A stretch of DNA of 64,000 nucleotides from Cocos nucifera (lineage: Eukaryota > Streptophyta > Magnoliopsida > Arecales > Arecaceae), in assembly GCA_006176705.1 (NCBI GenBank), contig QRFJ01000503.1:573089-637088 (forward strand), read 5' to 3'. Position numbers and translations under genes: made by a program. Below the pieces are notes generated by a model. It saw only the letters and a program-made list of their open reading frames with translations, was not told the origin of the DNA and made no database searches. Positions 1 to 10,300 of the stretch are shown in pieces; the first letter of the stretch is position 1, and each line of letters starts with the position of its first letter.

Positions 1-276
1 CTTGCTCACGCTAGGACGAGGTTCTCCTCCTGTTCCTAACCGGCTGTGGGGGCACATTCGGACCGTCGTCCGTGCCTCTCCCCCCATCCCGTCCTTCGTG
101 AACGGGGCCTCCGACCTTGCTCACGTTAGGACGAGGTTCTCCTCCTGTTCCTAACAGGCTGTGGGGGCACCTTTGGACCGTCGTCCGTGCTTCTCCCCTC
201 ACCCCGTCCTTTGTGGACGGGGCCTTCGATCTCGCTTACGCTAGGATGAGGTTCTCCTCCTGTTCCTAATAGGCTA
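1..276. repeat. 115-bp tandem repeat in the Tat-1 3' UTR
   Basis: Units start at 1, 116 and 231, giving an exact period of 115 bp and about 2.4 copies, the last breaking off near 276. Each begins with a variant of CTTGCTCACGCTAGGACGAG and contains a GGTTCTCCTCCTGTTCCTAA block. The array may extend left of the window. It lies downstream of the integrase stop, so it belongs to the 3' UTR. Tandem arrays at this place are known for Tat elements. Confidence 0.9.
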
Positions 277-353
277 TTTTTGCTTGCTTCTTCCCTGTTG
301 TCGTGTAATCCTGAAACAATAATGTCGAGCGAAGGAGTTTTATTAAGGAAAGT

Positions 354-1893
354 CTACTGGTGATACATTCTCAGATTTTTTGAGTTCCAAGGTCGGGGAA
401 GCACTGTTCCTTCGAGCTCCTTCAGGCGATAGGTTCCGGGTCGGATGATCTCAATCACTTCATACGGACCTTCCCAATTTGGGACGAGCTTCCCTTGGCT
501 CTGAGACTGAGAGACGGCTGCTCGCCGAAGCATTAAGTCCCCTACTCTGAACGCCTTACTTCTGACTCTGGAGTTGTAATATTGAGCCACCTTCCGCCGG
601 TAGGCAGCCATCCGGATGCGGGCTCCCTCCTTTTTTTCTTCTAAAAGGTCGAGGTTGACTCTAAGGTCCTGGGGGTTGTGCCGCTCGTTGAAGCCCACGA
701 CTCGTGCAGACGGGAGTTTGAGCTCGATCGGGATAACTGCCTCGGTACCAAAGGCCAAGGCGAAGGGCGTCTCACCGGTCGGCACCCTTTGCGTAGTTCG
801 GTATGCCCAGAGGACGTGGTAGAGTTCGTCCACCCAGGCCCCCTTTGCCTTATCGAGCCTCGCTTTGATACCTTGCAGCAGGGTCCGGTTGGTCACCTTC
901 GCTTCCCCATTGGCCTGCGGGTGAGCCACCGATGTGAAGTGGTGGGAGACGTTTAGCCCTTCGCAGAACTCGGCAAACCGTGCCCCAGCGAACTGCCGCC
1001 CGTTGTCGGTTATGAGGGTTCGGGGCAGGCCGAACCGGCAGACTAGCGACTTCCAGACGAAGTCCTGCACCTTGGCCTCGGTGATCTTCGCTAGTGGTTC
1101 CGCTTCGACCCACTTGGTGAAGTAGTCAATCGCGATCAGGAGAAACTTCCGCTGTTCCGGACGTCGTTGGGAAGGGGCCGAGTATGTCCATTCCCCATTG
1201 CGCGAAGGGCCAGGGTGCACTGAGCGGAGTAAGTTCGGATGCTGGCTGCCTTTGCACGCTGGCGTTCTTCTGGCAGCGATCGCACCTCTTCACATATTCC
1301 ACGGAGTCATGAAACAGGGTCGGCCAGTAGTACCCCTGCCGAAGTAGTTTTTGCGATAGGGACCTGGCTCCTGCGTGACTTCCGCAGAGTCCTTCGTGCA
1401 CGTCCCGTAGTGCGAAGTCGGCCTCTGAAGGTCGGAGACATCTCAGCAACGGGAGGGAGTACGACCTTTTATATAACCTGCCCTCGTATAAGACGTAGCG
1501 GGAGGCCTGATTCCTGAGCTTCCGAGCTTCTTTTCGATCGTGAGGAAGGATCCTTTCTTTAAGGTAGGCGACCAATGGGTCGATCCAGTTGGGCTCGAAG
1601 TCCGTCTGCAGGATGGCCTGAGATTCTTCCGTGGTCGGGTACTTCATAGTTTCCAAAAATACTTCTTCGGACAGTTCGGTCGGAACGAAAGTGGCCAACT
1701 TGGAGAGAAGGTTGGCTCTTGCATTTTCCATCCTCGGGATGTGCCGAATGCCGAAGCTGTCGAAGGCCGGAATCAAATTCCTCACTTTTCCGAGGTACCT
1801 CACCATGCTTTCCTCCCGTGCCTCGTAGCCGCCGCCAACCTGACCGACCACCAGCTGGGAATCGCTATAGACCTGAAGTCGATCTACTTTCAA
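354..1893 (-). pseudogene. Tat-1 integrase, with the end of the second RNase H; frameshifted
   Basis: Two frames. The first (1893-1126) holds the tail of the second RNase H (Y-S-D-S-Q-L-V), then an integrase zinc finger (H-x-x-G-L-C-G-S-H with a later C-D-R-C-Q-K), then the first catalytic Asp in Q-W-G-M-D-I-L-G-P. The second (1220-354) resumes in the core with F-L-L-I-A-I-D-Y-F, has the second catalytic Asp in I-T-D-N-G and a C-terminal region ending at the stop next to 354. The frame changes near 1150-1220. At the place of the third catalytic residue, 35 residues after the second Asp, there is Lys (G-E-A-K-V-T-N-R) where Glu is expected. The enzyme family joins element cDNA to host DNA; this copy should be inactive. 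Confidence 0.9.
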
Positions 1894-1919
1894 TTCCCTT
1901 GCTATCCGCAGTCCGACGA

Positions 1920-4118
1920 TCAGTGCTTCATATTCGGCCTCGTTGTTGGTCGCGGGGAACTCGAAGCGCAGCGCGTACTCGGCGACGATCCCCTCGAGGC
2001 TCTGACCAAGACCAGCCCCGCACCAGCTCCGGCGGAGTTGGATGAGCCGTCTACGTGCAGAACCCAGAAGCTTTCAGGAAGGTCGGCCCTTTCTTCGGGG
2101 AGGCTCGACTGCCAGAGCTCGGCTTCGTCGTAGCTCGGTCTCGCTCCGATGTTGGTGTCGCTTGATCCAAGCCCGGCTTCGACTGGAATGGTGCATTCTA
2201 GCACAAAATCCGCCAGTATCTGGGCCTTGATCGATGGCCTGGGCCGATAGTTGATGTCGAACTCTGTGAGCTCGATCGTACATTTTGCGATTCTTCCAGA
2301 AGCGTCTGCTCGGTGGAGGACCGCTCTTATTGGTTGGTCTGTGAGGACCGTTATGGTGTGCGCCTGAAAGTAAGGTCGGAGCCTCCTGACAGCAATTAGA
2401 AGACAGTAAGTTAATTTTTCTAACCTGGAGTACCTGGTCTCTGCGTCCCTCAGGGCTCGGCTCACGTAGTAGACCGGTCGTTGCGCCTTTGCATCTTCCC
2501 TGACCAGGACCGCCGCCAGGGCCATCGGGGAGATGGCTAGATATAGGAGCAATTCCTCTCCAAGTTCGGGCTTTGCCAGCAACGGGGGCGTGCCGAGGTA
2601 GTTTTTAAGCTCCTCGAATGCTTGTTTGCACTCCGCCGTCCAGCAGAAGTCCTTCGGTCGCCTGAGAACTTGGAAGAAGGGCATGCACCGCTCAGCCGAT
2701 CTTGAGACGAAGCGACTTAGGGACGCCATCTTTTCGGCCAAGCGCTGAACTTCCTTGATCGTCTTCGGAGTAGTCATTTTCCGAATAGCTCGGATTTTCT
2801 CGGGGTTTGCCTCGATTCCGCGTCTTGACACCATGAACTCGAGGAATTTTCTGGAGGTCACGCTGAAGGCGCATTTGGTCGGGTTCAGCTTCATCTTGTG
2901 CCTCCTGAGCGTACCGAAGGTCTCTTGAAGGTCGGCCAGGTGGTCTGTTGAAGCTCGGCTTTTGACGAGCATGTCGTCCACGTACACCTCCATGTTGCGG
3001 CCGATCTGTCCCTTGAAGACCTTGTTGACCAAGCGCTGGTATGTCGCCCCTGCATTCTTGAGTCCGAAAGGCATGACCCTGTAACAGTAGAGACCTCGGT
3101 CAGTAATGAAGGTGGTCTTTTCTTCGTCCTCGGGCGCCATGCGTATCTGGTTGTAACCAGAAAAGGCGTCCATGAAGGTGAGGAGCTTGTGGCCCGAGGT
3201 TGCGTCCACCAGCTGGTCGATCCTGGGCAGGGGGTAGCTGTCCTTCGGACAGGCCTTGTTCAGCTTCTTGAAGTCGATGCACATTCTCCACTTGTTGTTC
3301 GCCTTCTTGACGAGAACCACGTTCGAAACCCACGTCGGATAGGTGACCTCCCGGATGAGTCCGGCTTTGAGGAGCTTGTCTACTTCTTCGACGATCGCCT
3401 TCTGTCTCTCCGGGGCGTGGTGGTGCTGCTTTTCTCTGATAGGCCGGTGCCTCGGATCGACGGCCAGCCGATGTTCCATGACCTCGGCGTCGATCCCCGG
3501 TACATCCGCTGGGGTCCATGCGAAGACGTCCGCATTTCTTCTGAGGAAAGCGACGAGCTGCTCCCTAACCTCGGCCGCCAAGTTGGAGCCGATCTGCACC
3601 ACGTGCCTCGAGTTTCCGTCATGCAAGGGCACGGCGATGAGGTCTTCCGCAGGCTCGCCCCGCTCCTCGGTGAGGTCGTCGCGGACGTCCAGTCCGTCAA
3701 CAAGGTAAGGGTCGGGCTGGTTCCCCCTGCGCAGGGTGATTGAGTAGCAATACTTCGCCAGAACTTGGTCTCCTCTGACCTCGCCGACTCCGTGACTCGT
3801 CGGAAATTTCATCTTCAAGTAGTAGATTGACACTATCGCCCGAAGTGCATTTAGGCCGGGTCGCCCGAGGATTGCATTATAGGCGGACGGGGTTCTCACG
3901 ACTAAGAAGTCGACCTGCGCCTTGGCCAATTTTGGGTGTCGGCCCGCCGTCACAGCCAAAGTCATTACGCCTTCGACCGGAACGGCGCCGCCAGCAAATC
4001 CTACCAGGGGGGAATTCACAGGCCCTAAGTGGTCATCAGGCAGAGACATTTTTGAGAAGGCATCGTAGAACAATGTCTGTCGAGCTTCCATTATCCACCA
4101 AAACGCGGCGCACATCAT
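1920..4118 (-). pseudogene. Tat-1 protease C-terminus, reverse transcriptase, RNase H and start of second RNase H
   Basis: One open frame of 732 codons. It starts in the protease downstream of its active site, with the typical I-L-G-R-P-G-L-N-A-L near residue 85. The RT fingers and palm follow (K-W-R-M-C-I-D-F-K-K-L-N, then F-M-D-A-F-S-G-Y-N-Q, then catalytic Y-V-D-D-M-L-V near plus-strand 2975). The first RNase H follows (P-V-Y-Y-V-S-R-A-L). Near the end is the second, archaeal-type RNase H (V-L-H-V-D-G-S-S-N), which runs out of frame after about 20 residues; its remainder is in the neighbouring frame from 1893. The RT active site is intact. The frame upstream, with the protease active site, overlaps this one out of phase, so the break lies inside the protease near 4070. 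Confidence 0.92.
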
Positions 4119-4557
4119 AGTCAGCGATGTTCAAAGAGATTACAACCGCGTCGTTATGCGGAAACTGGATCCCTTGACCGTCCGCCTCGGTGAAGGTCAC
4201 GGGCTCCACAGTCCTCCGCCTCTTTGCCGGTCCCTCGGATCCGCCGGCCTCTTCCTGCTGAAGCCCCCCCGAGACAGTGTTGATGACGCCGAGAGGCGGC
4301 CGATCCTCTTGTTGGTCTCCCCCACTTGGCGGCAACGCCCTCAGCCGATCTTCTCGCTCTTCAGGTCGTCTTCGCAGGAATCGGCCAAGTCTGCCTCGCC
4401 TGACGAGCTCCTCGATCTCGTCCTGGAGCTGGATGCACTCCTCAGTGTCGTGACCGTGGTCGCGGTGGTAGAGGCAGAACTTGTTGGGGTTACGTCTGCT
4501 GGGATGGGAATGCATTCTCTCCGGCCTCGGAAGTCGTTCCTTGATCTCCATCAGCAC
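4036..4557 (-). pseudogene. Tat-1 gag zinc-binding region and protease active site
   Basis: An open frame of 173 codons. Near its start is a nucleocapsid-like knuckle (C-L-Y-H-R-D-H-G-H-D-T-E-E-C), followed by a charged linker rich in Arg and Glu. Near the end is the protease active-site strand V-L-V-D-N-G-S-S, where D-N-G-S-S takes the place of the usual D-T/S-G; the same D-N-R/G-S-S form is seen in Tat-2. The frame then leaves the protease reading, which continues in the 1920-4118 frame. The knuckle would bind element RNA and the protease would cut the polyprotein. Between 4557 and 4813 the gag sequence is in yet another frame. Confidence 0.85.
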
Positions 4558-4790
4558 TTGCCCCTTCGGGGCGTTGAGGGGGGCGTAGCTGTGAAATCGT
4601 CGTCGGGGAGGACTTCGGCGCGGAGGGGAACTTCAGCACGGAGGGGAACCTCGACGTGCCCTTCCGCCGGGGTTCCCTGCCTCCGAGCTCGAGGGGGAGT
4701 TCGGGCTCGCCCGCGACTAGGGGGAGTCCGGGAGCGTGGCTGTGTCTCGGTCCGCTTCCTTTCTTCGGCGGGCCTTCCTGGCCCGCTGAT

Positions 4791-5851
4791 TCATCGCTTG
4801 TCGCGAGCTTCATTGTCCTTGGCTTCGAAAGCCTCCTCTGCCCGGGCGTAACTTTCGGCCCGAGCTAGCATGTCAGCGAAATCCCTGGGGTATTTCTTTT
4901 CCAGGGAGAACAGCAGGTTGTTCTTCTGAAGGCCGCCTTTGAGGGCGGCCATGGCGACTGATTGGTCCAAGTTCCGGACTTTCAGTGCGGCCGCGTTAAA
5001 CCGGGTGACATAAGCCCGGATGGATTCTCCCTTCTTCTGCCTAATGGCCATCAAGGAATCCGAGCCTCGGCGCGGCCGCCTGCTACTGACGAAATGGGCC
5101 GCGAACTGCTGACTCATTTGGTCAAACGATTGGATGGTGCTCGGCTTAAGCGCCGAGTACCAGTTCCTGGCAGCTCCCTTGAGGGTAGAGGGGAAAGTCC
5201 GGCACAAGATGGCGTCTGGCGCACCATGGAGCAACATTGTCGTCCTGAAGGCTTCCAAGTGGTCGACTGGATCGGTGGTCCCATCATACCTCTCGAAGTG
5301 CGGGAGCTTGAAGTTCGGCGGGACCTGTTCCTGCATAATTCTCTGCGAGAAAGGAGGGTCAGCGCAAATATCATTACCACGGGAGGAGGGAGTATGACGA
5401 AGTTCTTCTATGCGTCGGCTCATTTCCAAGAGCCTTTGATCCAGGAGATCTTCGCGATCTTTGATCTCCAAGGTCTTCTCGCAGAATGGGCGCGAAGCTT
5501 CTCCCTGGGTCGAGCCGCGGTCCGAGCAGGGGCTCTCCCCCGGTTGCCTTCCCCTTCCGGGGACTGGAGGTCGGGAGTCCATGCCGGTCGCCCCTGGGCC
5601 GGACCCCGGGACTCCGGGGAATCCCGCGCCGGTCGAGCTGGTGCCGGGGCCCGCGAATGCATGGCCTGCACCGTCTGCACCGCCTCCGTAAGATCACGGA
5701 CCTGCTGGGCAAGCAGGCTGAACTGCTCCGCGTCCACTACGGCTACAGAGCGAGCCCGGGTCGCTGGGGCTGGAGCGGGAGCAGACGGATCCGAACGGGA
5801 CTGGGTCGCGGAGGCCGCCGATCGTCGGGTCGAGGCTCTCCTGGGGGGCAT
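4791..5851 (-). pseudogene. Tat-1 gag, N-terminal and capsid domains; frameshifted
   Basis: The likely start is the Met at 5851 (M-P-P-R-R-A-S-T-R-R), 110 bp after the primer binding site. The first frame (5851-5420) has an Ala/Pro/Arg-rich tail and a short coiled-coil-like stretch (A-E-Q-F-S-L-L-A-Q-Q-V). The second (5582-4791) has the retrotransposon capsid domain (Y-D-G-T-T-D-P-V-D-H-L-E-A-F, then A-R-N-W-Y-S-A-L, then G-E-S-I-R-A-Y-V-T-R-F). The change of frame lies between 5582 and 5420. Tat-2 at 27109 encodes a related but more decayed gag with the same start. Gag would form the virus-like particle. Confidence 0.88.
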
Positions 5852-5960
5852 TTTTTTGGGGAAAGGAATCCTGAAGGGGAAGAGGAAGGATCCGGAGCGG
5901 GAAGAAGGAAATCGTCGCCGAGCACTCCTTCAAGAACAAGGGAACCTCGGAGGTTCGAGT

Positions 5961-5978
5961 CCCTTCTTCCAGCGCCAA
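5961..5978 (-). other. Primer binding site of Tat-1
   Basis: On the minus strand the LTR end CCAACA is followed by GA and then TTGGCGCTGGAAGAAGGG. This is the expected place for a tRNA 3'-end complement. The same site, as TTGGTGCTAGAGGAAGG, follows the LTR of Tat-2 at 27003. I do not assign the tRNA. Confidence 0.8.
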
Positions 5979-6233
5979 TCTGTTGGTGCAGAAACTCGTT
6001 GTCGTCGGAGGTCGCCGGAGTCGAGGCCGCTGAGGTCGCCGTCGGGGACCTGCAAAATAAAGTTCCGTCCGGAACCGGTGGGGGTTGGCTCCGGCAGGAC
6101 CCTCCGACGGTCAAGTCAGTTTTCGGCCAACAGGAATGGAGTGCTCGGAATGAGTTCCGGAGCTTAGAGAAGAAGAGGAGAGCTCAGAGAGATTAGAGGT
6201 CAGAGAGCTTAGCCTTGGCGTATCTGGAGGGTC

Positions 6234-6240
6234 CTTTATA
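6234..6240 (-). promoter_or_regulatory. TATA box in the Tat-1 LTR
   Basis: TATAAAG on the minus strand (CTTTATA as written), about 250 bp before the LTR end, a suitable place for the U3/R boundary. Tat-3 has TATAAAAAG and Tat-2 TATAAAAGG at matching positions. Confidence 0.7.
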
Positions 6241-6276
6241 GCCGGAGCTTAGTTGATGGCGACAGCCATACCGTCG

Positions 6277-6456
6277 CATGGAGTTCGGTACGGAGAGGAA
6301 GGCGTCGTCAGGCGGTCGGTGACGGCCATACTGGCAAGCCGTGGGCCGCATGGAGTTCGGTACGGAGAGGAAGGCGTCGTCAGGCGATCGGTGACGGCCA
6401 TACTGGCAAGCCGCGGGCCGCATGGGGTTCGGTACGGAGAAGAAGGCGTCGTCAGG
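6277..6456. repeat. 72-bp direct repeats upstream of the Tat-1 LTR TATA box
   Basis: Units start at 6277, 6349 and 6421 with an exact 72-bp period, about 2.5 copies, nearly identical (GGCGGTCGGTGACGG versus GGCGATCGGTGACGG). Each starts CATGGAGTTCGGTACGGAGA. On the element strand they end about 35 bp upstream of the TATA box, where enhancer repeats sit in other LTRs. Confidence 0.9.
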
Positions 6457-7026
6457 GAGTGGCGTTGCCAGAGGTGGTAGCCATGTCGTCTAGTTTCGTC
6501 GCCCGTCGCGGACTGACGGCGACAATTCATCTCGTAGGAGAGTCCGGCAGAAGGGAAGGCAGGGGGAGTTTCGGTTGGTTGAAGGGTCGGCCATCTGTAG
6601 AGTTCGGCCGAGGGACGATTGCCGAGGAGTTTGACCGCTGAGAGGCCCGAAGAAGCTCGGCTGAGGCCCGGTTGAAGGACTTCGGTTGCTGGTTGGTTCG
6701 GCTAAGGCTCGTCCGCTGAGGAGTTCGGCCGCTGAGAGGACTTCGTTGAAGCTCGGCCGCTTGGAGTCGATCCGAAGGAGTTCGGCCGTGGGGTCCGAAG
6801 GGGTTCGGCCGTGGGGAGTCTGAAGGAGTTCGGCCGCCCAGGAAGTTCGGTCTCGACGCTGGGAGTCCGGAAGAAGCTCGGAAGCTGACTAGTTCGGCCT
6901 GCTGGAAGAAGCTCGGCCGCTGGGAGTTCGGCTGAAGCCCGTCTGCCGAAGCTCTTCTACGGCTACTGGTTACATTAGGCTGAGCGTCGGGCCGGGCTTC
7001 GGCAGGAGTGGGATTTATCCCCAACA

Positions 7027-8037
7027 GACCCCATAAGTGGTGGGTTGTGCTTATATAATGTGAGAGCTTGGGATGAAGCCGCCATTTCAGCCATGATCAC
7101 TTGTTTAGAGTTAAATAACGGAAAAACAGAATAAATGTATAATTTATGTCAAGGGTAAAGCTGATGTGCTGTATAGTCTTTTGCTGGTTTGGCTTTGTAT
7201 GGCCACATGGCAAAGCATACAACCAGGTGATAAGGTAGCATGAATCTATCATACATACCCTGTTCTTGAATTAATTAAATATATCACACATGGCAAGTTC
7301 TAGTGCTATATATCTACAGGATGTTGACAAGTTGCATCATCTCATTTTTTTTTCTTTTTCCTTTTCCTTGTTTTCCTTTTTTTAGTGATTGCACCTAGAT
7401 TGCCACATGGAAATTTTGTTGTTGTGAATGATACCAAAAAAAAAGCAGCAGTCAGTGTTATCCACCTGTAATTTAGGAAGTTGAAAAATATATGGGAGAT
7501 AATTTCGTTTCCCGTGTTTCCAAGTTTTATAGAAGCCAAATTGCTACACAAATTACGGAGGATGAATTGAAGTGCCTCCCCTGGATGCCATTAAACCTGG
7601 CTATCTTGAAAGCCATTGAAGCTGGAAGCATAGACACCACATGCCTACCTTTAAAATCCACGGTTTATTTAACAAGTCTATTATTTTAACCATTTTTCTT
7701 ATTGGATGCCTTTTTCTTTTTAACCCTATTACTTTATAAAGCTATACTAAAAGGTCTCAGCTGCAGCTTACACCAGAATTAATTTTTTTTGTTGCTTATA
7801 TCCAACAGCTTTAATGCATATAGTTATTAATTATTAGTTGTGCTTCTGAAATCTAAGACTATGTTGCAAAGTTAAAGGAATTTGTTCAGGTCTCTATGTC
7901 AGTGAGCTTAACAACTTTGCGTCTATTAGAGGTTGCCGTTTTGTTGCTTAGAAAGATTTTAAAGAAACCATAAGTAGGTTTTTAGTTGTGAAAATGTTTA
8001 TTGATTCCTTTGTCTCTCTCTATTTTTTTGGTAACAG
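7027..8037 (+). other. Sequence between Tat-1 and the first visible TIM10 exon, probably intron
   Basis: AT-rich, with poly-T tracts around 7345-7380 and no clear coding signal. A 65-codon open frame at 7492-7689 matches nothing I recognise. I looked for the missing N-terminal TIM10 exon (expected to end with a Phe-Asn-Arg type sequence and a phase-2 donor) and found none. The stretch ends in a pyrimidine-rich run and AACAG acceptor at 8033-8037. The simplest reading is the 3' part of a long intron that contains Tat-1. Confidence 0.5.
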
Positions 8038-10300
8038 GCTTACGGCAACATGTTTTGACAAATGTATTGAAAAAAGGTATGTTGAATATGCTTGCACCTT
8101 TCCTAGACTATTAATGCTTGTGTTCTTGGAAATTGGAATTTTTCGTTCATCTAACTTTTGGTGCACGATAGTGGAGCAATATGAGTTCATGTTTTGACAT
8201 GATAACTAGATGTGCTTTTGCGTTTAACTATGGATGAGTGTCCCTACTCAATCTGTCTACATGATTATGCATGACTGGCGTGTTCACAACATTAACTTGA
8301 AAAGTACTAATCTTGTACATGGTGCAAGTGTAGTCCAATTGCTCATAGTTGGGATGAACTGGTCAAAGGGGAACTTGTTGGTTCTTTTAATGTAAAAGAT
8401 CAAACAACTCAAGAATGTTTTCCATTTTACCTTTTCAGGTATAAGGAATCTGAGCTTAACATGGGTGAGAACAGTTGTATCGATCGCTGTGTTTCAAAAT
8501 ATTGGCAGGCAAGTTATCACAATATACTTGAAATCTCGTCAGGTTGATATTGTATTGAGGGTATATAGCTTTAGTTGTTAGACTGGTGTTTAATGCTTGT
8601 GGTTTTCAATTTTAAATAAAATAAACAGGAAATGCACAGTGAAAACTTAAAGCATGTTATTTTAACAATCATATATTTGATAGTTTTGACTAAAATTCAT
8701 CCTAAGCACCCTCATCTGTAAGTGCTTTAAACTTCTTGCCCAAGCATCAAATTCCTTACTAACTTGGAATTCATTTTTAGATTTTCTTGAGATGCTTTTT
8801 CATTGTATTATAATTAATATTTTTACCTATTGCACAAATATAGAGGGTGAACCTTGGAAATGGTATGGTTGCTTGTGGCATGGGTATCATGGGTTCAAAA
8901 CATATAAACAGCCTCTTTATATGCAGTATAAGACAATGTACATTTGATCTTCCCAAAGTCTTATAGTGGTCCCACCTTGTGCACTAGACTATCCTTTTTT
9001 TTTTTTTTTTTTTTTTTTAAGCTATTACGCAAATGTTTGTTAACATAAAGTAATGGCAATCATTATATAAGACTGATTTCGAATTGGGTCACTTCACCAT
9101 GAAGGGGTCTAGTTCTTTGACTTGAACTCAATCTAGTTCCAATATGCCATACAAGTTAGATTTCTCTTACCCAAACGTAAGATTCACTATGTTGGTTGAC
9201 CAATGGATGGTTCTGTACATCTCGTATCAAGCTCGAACTGGTATGGCAAAGAAAGCTGGAAAAAGAGAGAATCGGAGAGAGATAGAGGGGGGAGAGAGAG
9301 AGAGAGAGGAATGGAAGGAGGGGAAGTGCATGAAGATGCCAGTAGTGGCTGTTGGAGGGCTACCAAGGCTCTTGAAACAAAGGTGATTGTCTATTGCTGA
9401 CTTCACTATGGATTGCGCGATCGAAATAGAAGCGATTGCCTTTATTTTGACTCAATAGAGGGTGGGAGGAAAATTCTGGTCTCTGGAAGCCTCTGTAGCC
9501 TTCTAGCGATCACCATTGGCATCTCCGTCCACTTCTATTCTTCTCTTTCCCTCTCTTTCTCTATCTTGACGGTTTGGAAAACACTATCTAAGCCTATTAA
9601 GGGGTCAATCAAGGATGGTAACGGATCAATTATGGATTAGGTTGGCTCTTATAATATCATCCGGCAATTTGAACCTGCTACTTGCCCTATGACTGTCTAA
9701 ATTTATAATCTTTTTTACATACAAATCAAATAAATAAAAAAATATAAAAATAAATTTTGGTACTTAATGTAATATTAAACAAAAATAAGAGTTGAAGATA
9801 TATAACATAACATGCTGAATTTTTAACAACAATAAAAATATGACAAATAGAAATGTTATTCTTTGGGAATTCAAATATCTCTTAAATTAGGGAAAATAAT
9901 CAACTAAAATTAACAACTAAACATTTATCTTGCTGGAAGGAGTGTAATTGTGGTTAGGGTTTGGAAAGAGATGACATAGTATAGACTTTATGGGGGTGGG
10001 GTGGTGGTGGGGGTGGGGGAGAGCAAAACTTATTTTTTGACCCAGCAGGGATTGCGCATGGTTGTAATTGCTTGAACTTTATAGGTTTTTTTTCCCCCTC
10101 CTTTTCATGGTTGAACTCGGCTGCTGACCGCATGCATCCACTGTTGATTTTCCTAGCCGTCCGTTTGGTTTGTCATACCGTTCTATTTCCGAGTAAGGAG
10201 TTATAAAGGTGCTACACTTCCTAAGCTGTAATCCTTATAATTGTTTCAGGTGACAAATTTGATTGGACAGTTGCTTGGTTCCAACAGACCTCCGGTGTGA
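8038..10300 (+). CDS. TIM10: Mitochondrial import inner membrane translocase subunit Tim10, exons 2-4 (first exon missing)
   Basis: Three exons join in phase: 8038-8076 (39 nt), 8439-8508 (70 nt) and 10250-10300 (51 nt with the TGA stop). They encode about 52 residues including the twin CX3C signature of small Tim proteins, C-F-D-K-C and C-I-D-R-C, separated by 16 residues, and a C-terminus ending R-P-P-V typical of Tim10. Family knowledge: with Tim9 it forms a hexameric chaperone in the intermembrane space that guides hydrophobic proteins to the inner and outer membranes, and the four Cys form two disulfides. The first exon, about 30 residues, is not found between Tat-1 and 8038; it may lie left of the window. 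The coding part seen has no stops or frameshifts. The second intron has a GC donor. Confidence 0.9.
8509..10249 (+). other. GC-AG intron of TIM10 (1741 bp)
   Basis: The exon ends TGG CAG at 8508 and is followed by GCAAGT; the acceptor is TTGTTTCAG at 10249. Only this junction keeps the frame into the conserved V-T-N-L-I-G-Q. The intron holds a poly-T run (about 8993-9018), a GA-rich stretch near 9280-9310 and a G-rich stretch near 9990-10020. Open frames at 9144-9640 are low-complexity and not considered genes. Confidence 0.85.

Larger units (their letters stand above)
1..7026 (-). mobile_element. Tat-1: Ty3/gypsy LTR retrotransposon, Tat type, left end outside window
   Basis: Read on the minus strand the order is LTR (7026-5981), primer binding site, gag, protease, reverse transcriptase, RNase H, second RNase H, integrase, then a 3' UTR with tandem repeats that leaves the window at position 1. 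The second RNase H (W-V-L-H-V-D-G-S-S near 2050, D-S-Q near 1860) between the first RNase H and integrase is the known hallmark of the Tat lineage. The 3' LTR is not in the window. Every coding block is frameshifted against the next, so the copy cannot make a full polyprotein without repair or unusual recoding. It lies antisense to the TIM10 exons that start 1 kb to its right. Confidence 0.9.
5981..7026 (-). repeat. 5' LTR of Tat-1 (1046 bp)
   Basis: On the minus strand it starts TGTTGGGGATAAATCC at 7026 and ends CACCAACA at 5981, giving a 6-bp inverted terminal repeat TGTTGG/CCAACA. It holds a TATA box, 72-bp direct repeats just upstream of that, and further upstream (6590-6960) many short degenerate units around TTCGGCCGCTGAG. 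The 5 bp outside it (GACCC, 7027-7031) should be the target duplication, but the other end is out of the window. Confidence 0.9.

Noticed and set aside
4156..6196. Long plus-strand open frames over Tat-1 gag
   Set aside because: They are reverse-frame shadows of GC-rich gag coding on the minus strand and have no domain.
7492..7689. Candidate first exon of TIM10
   Set aside because: The encoded sequence does not resemble the Tim10 N-terminus and has no phase-2 donor leading to exon 2.
9144..9640. Overlapping open frames inside the TIM10 intron
   Set aside because: They cover a GA-rich simple repeat, lack any domain, and lie within an intron supported by the flanking exons.
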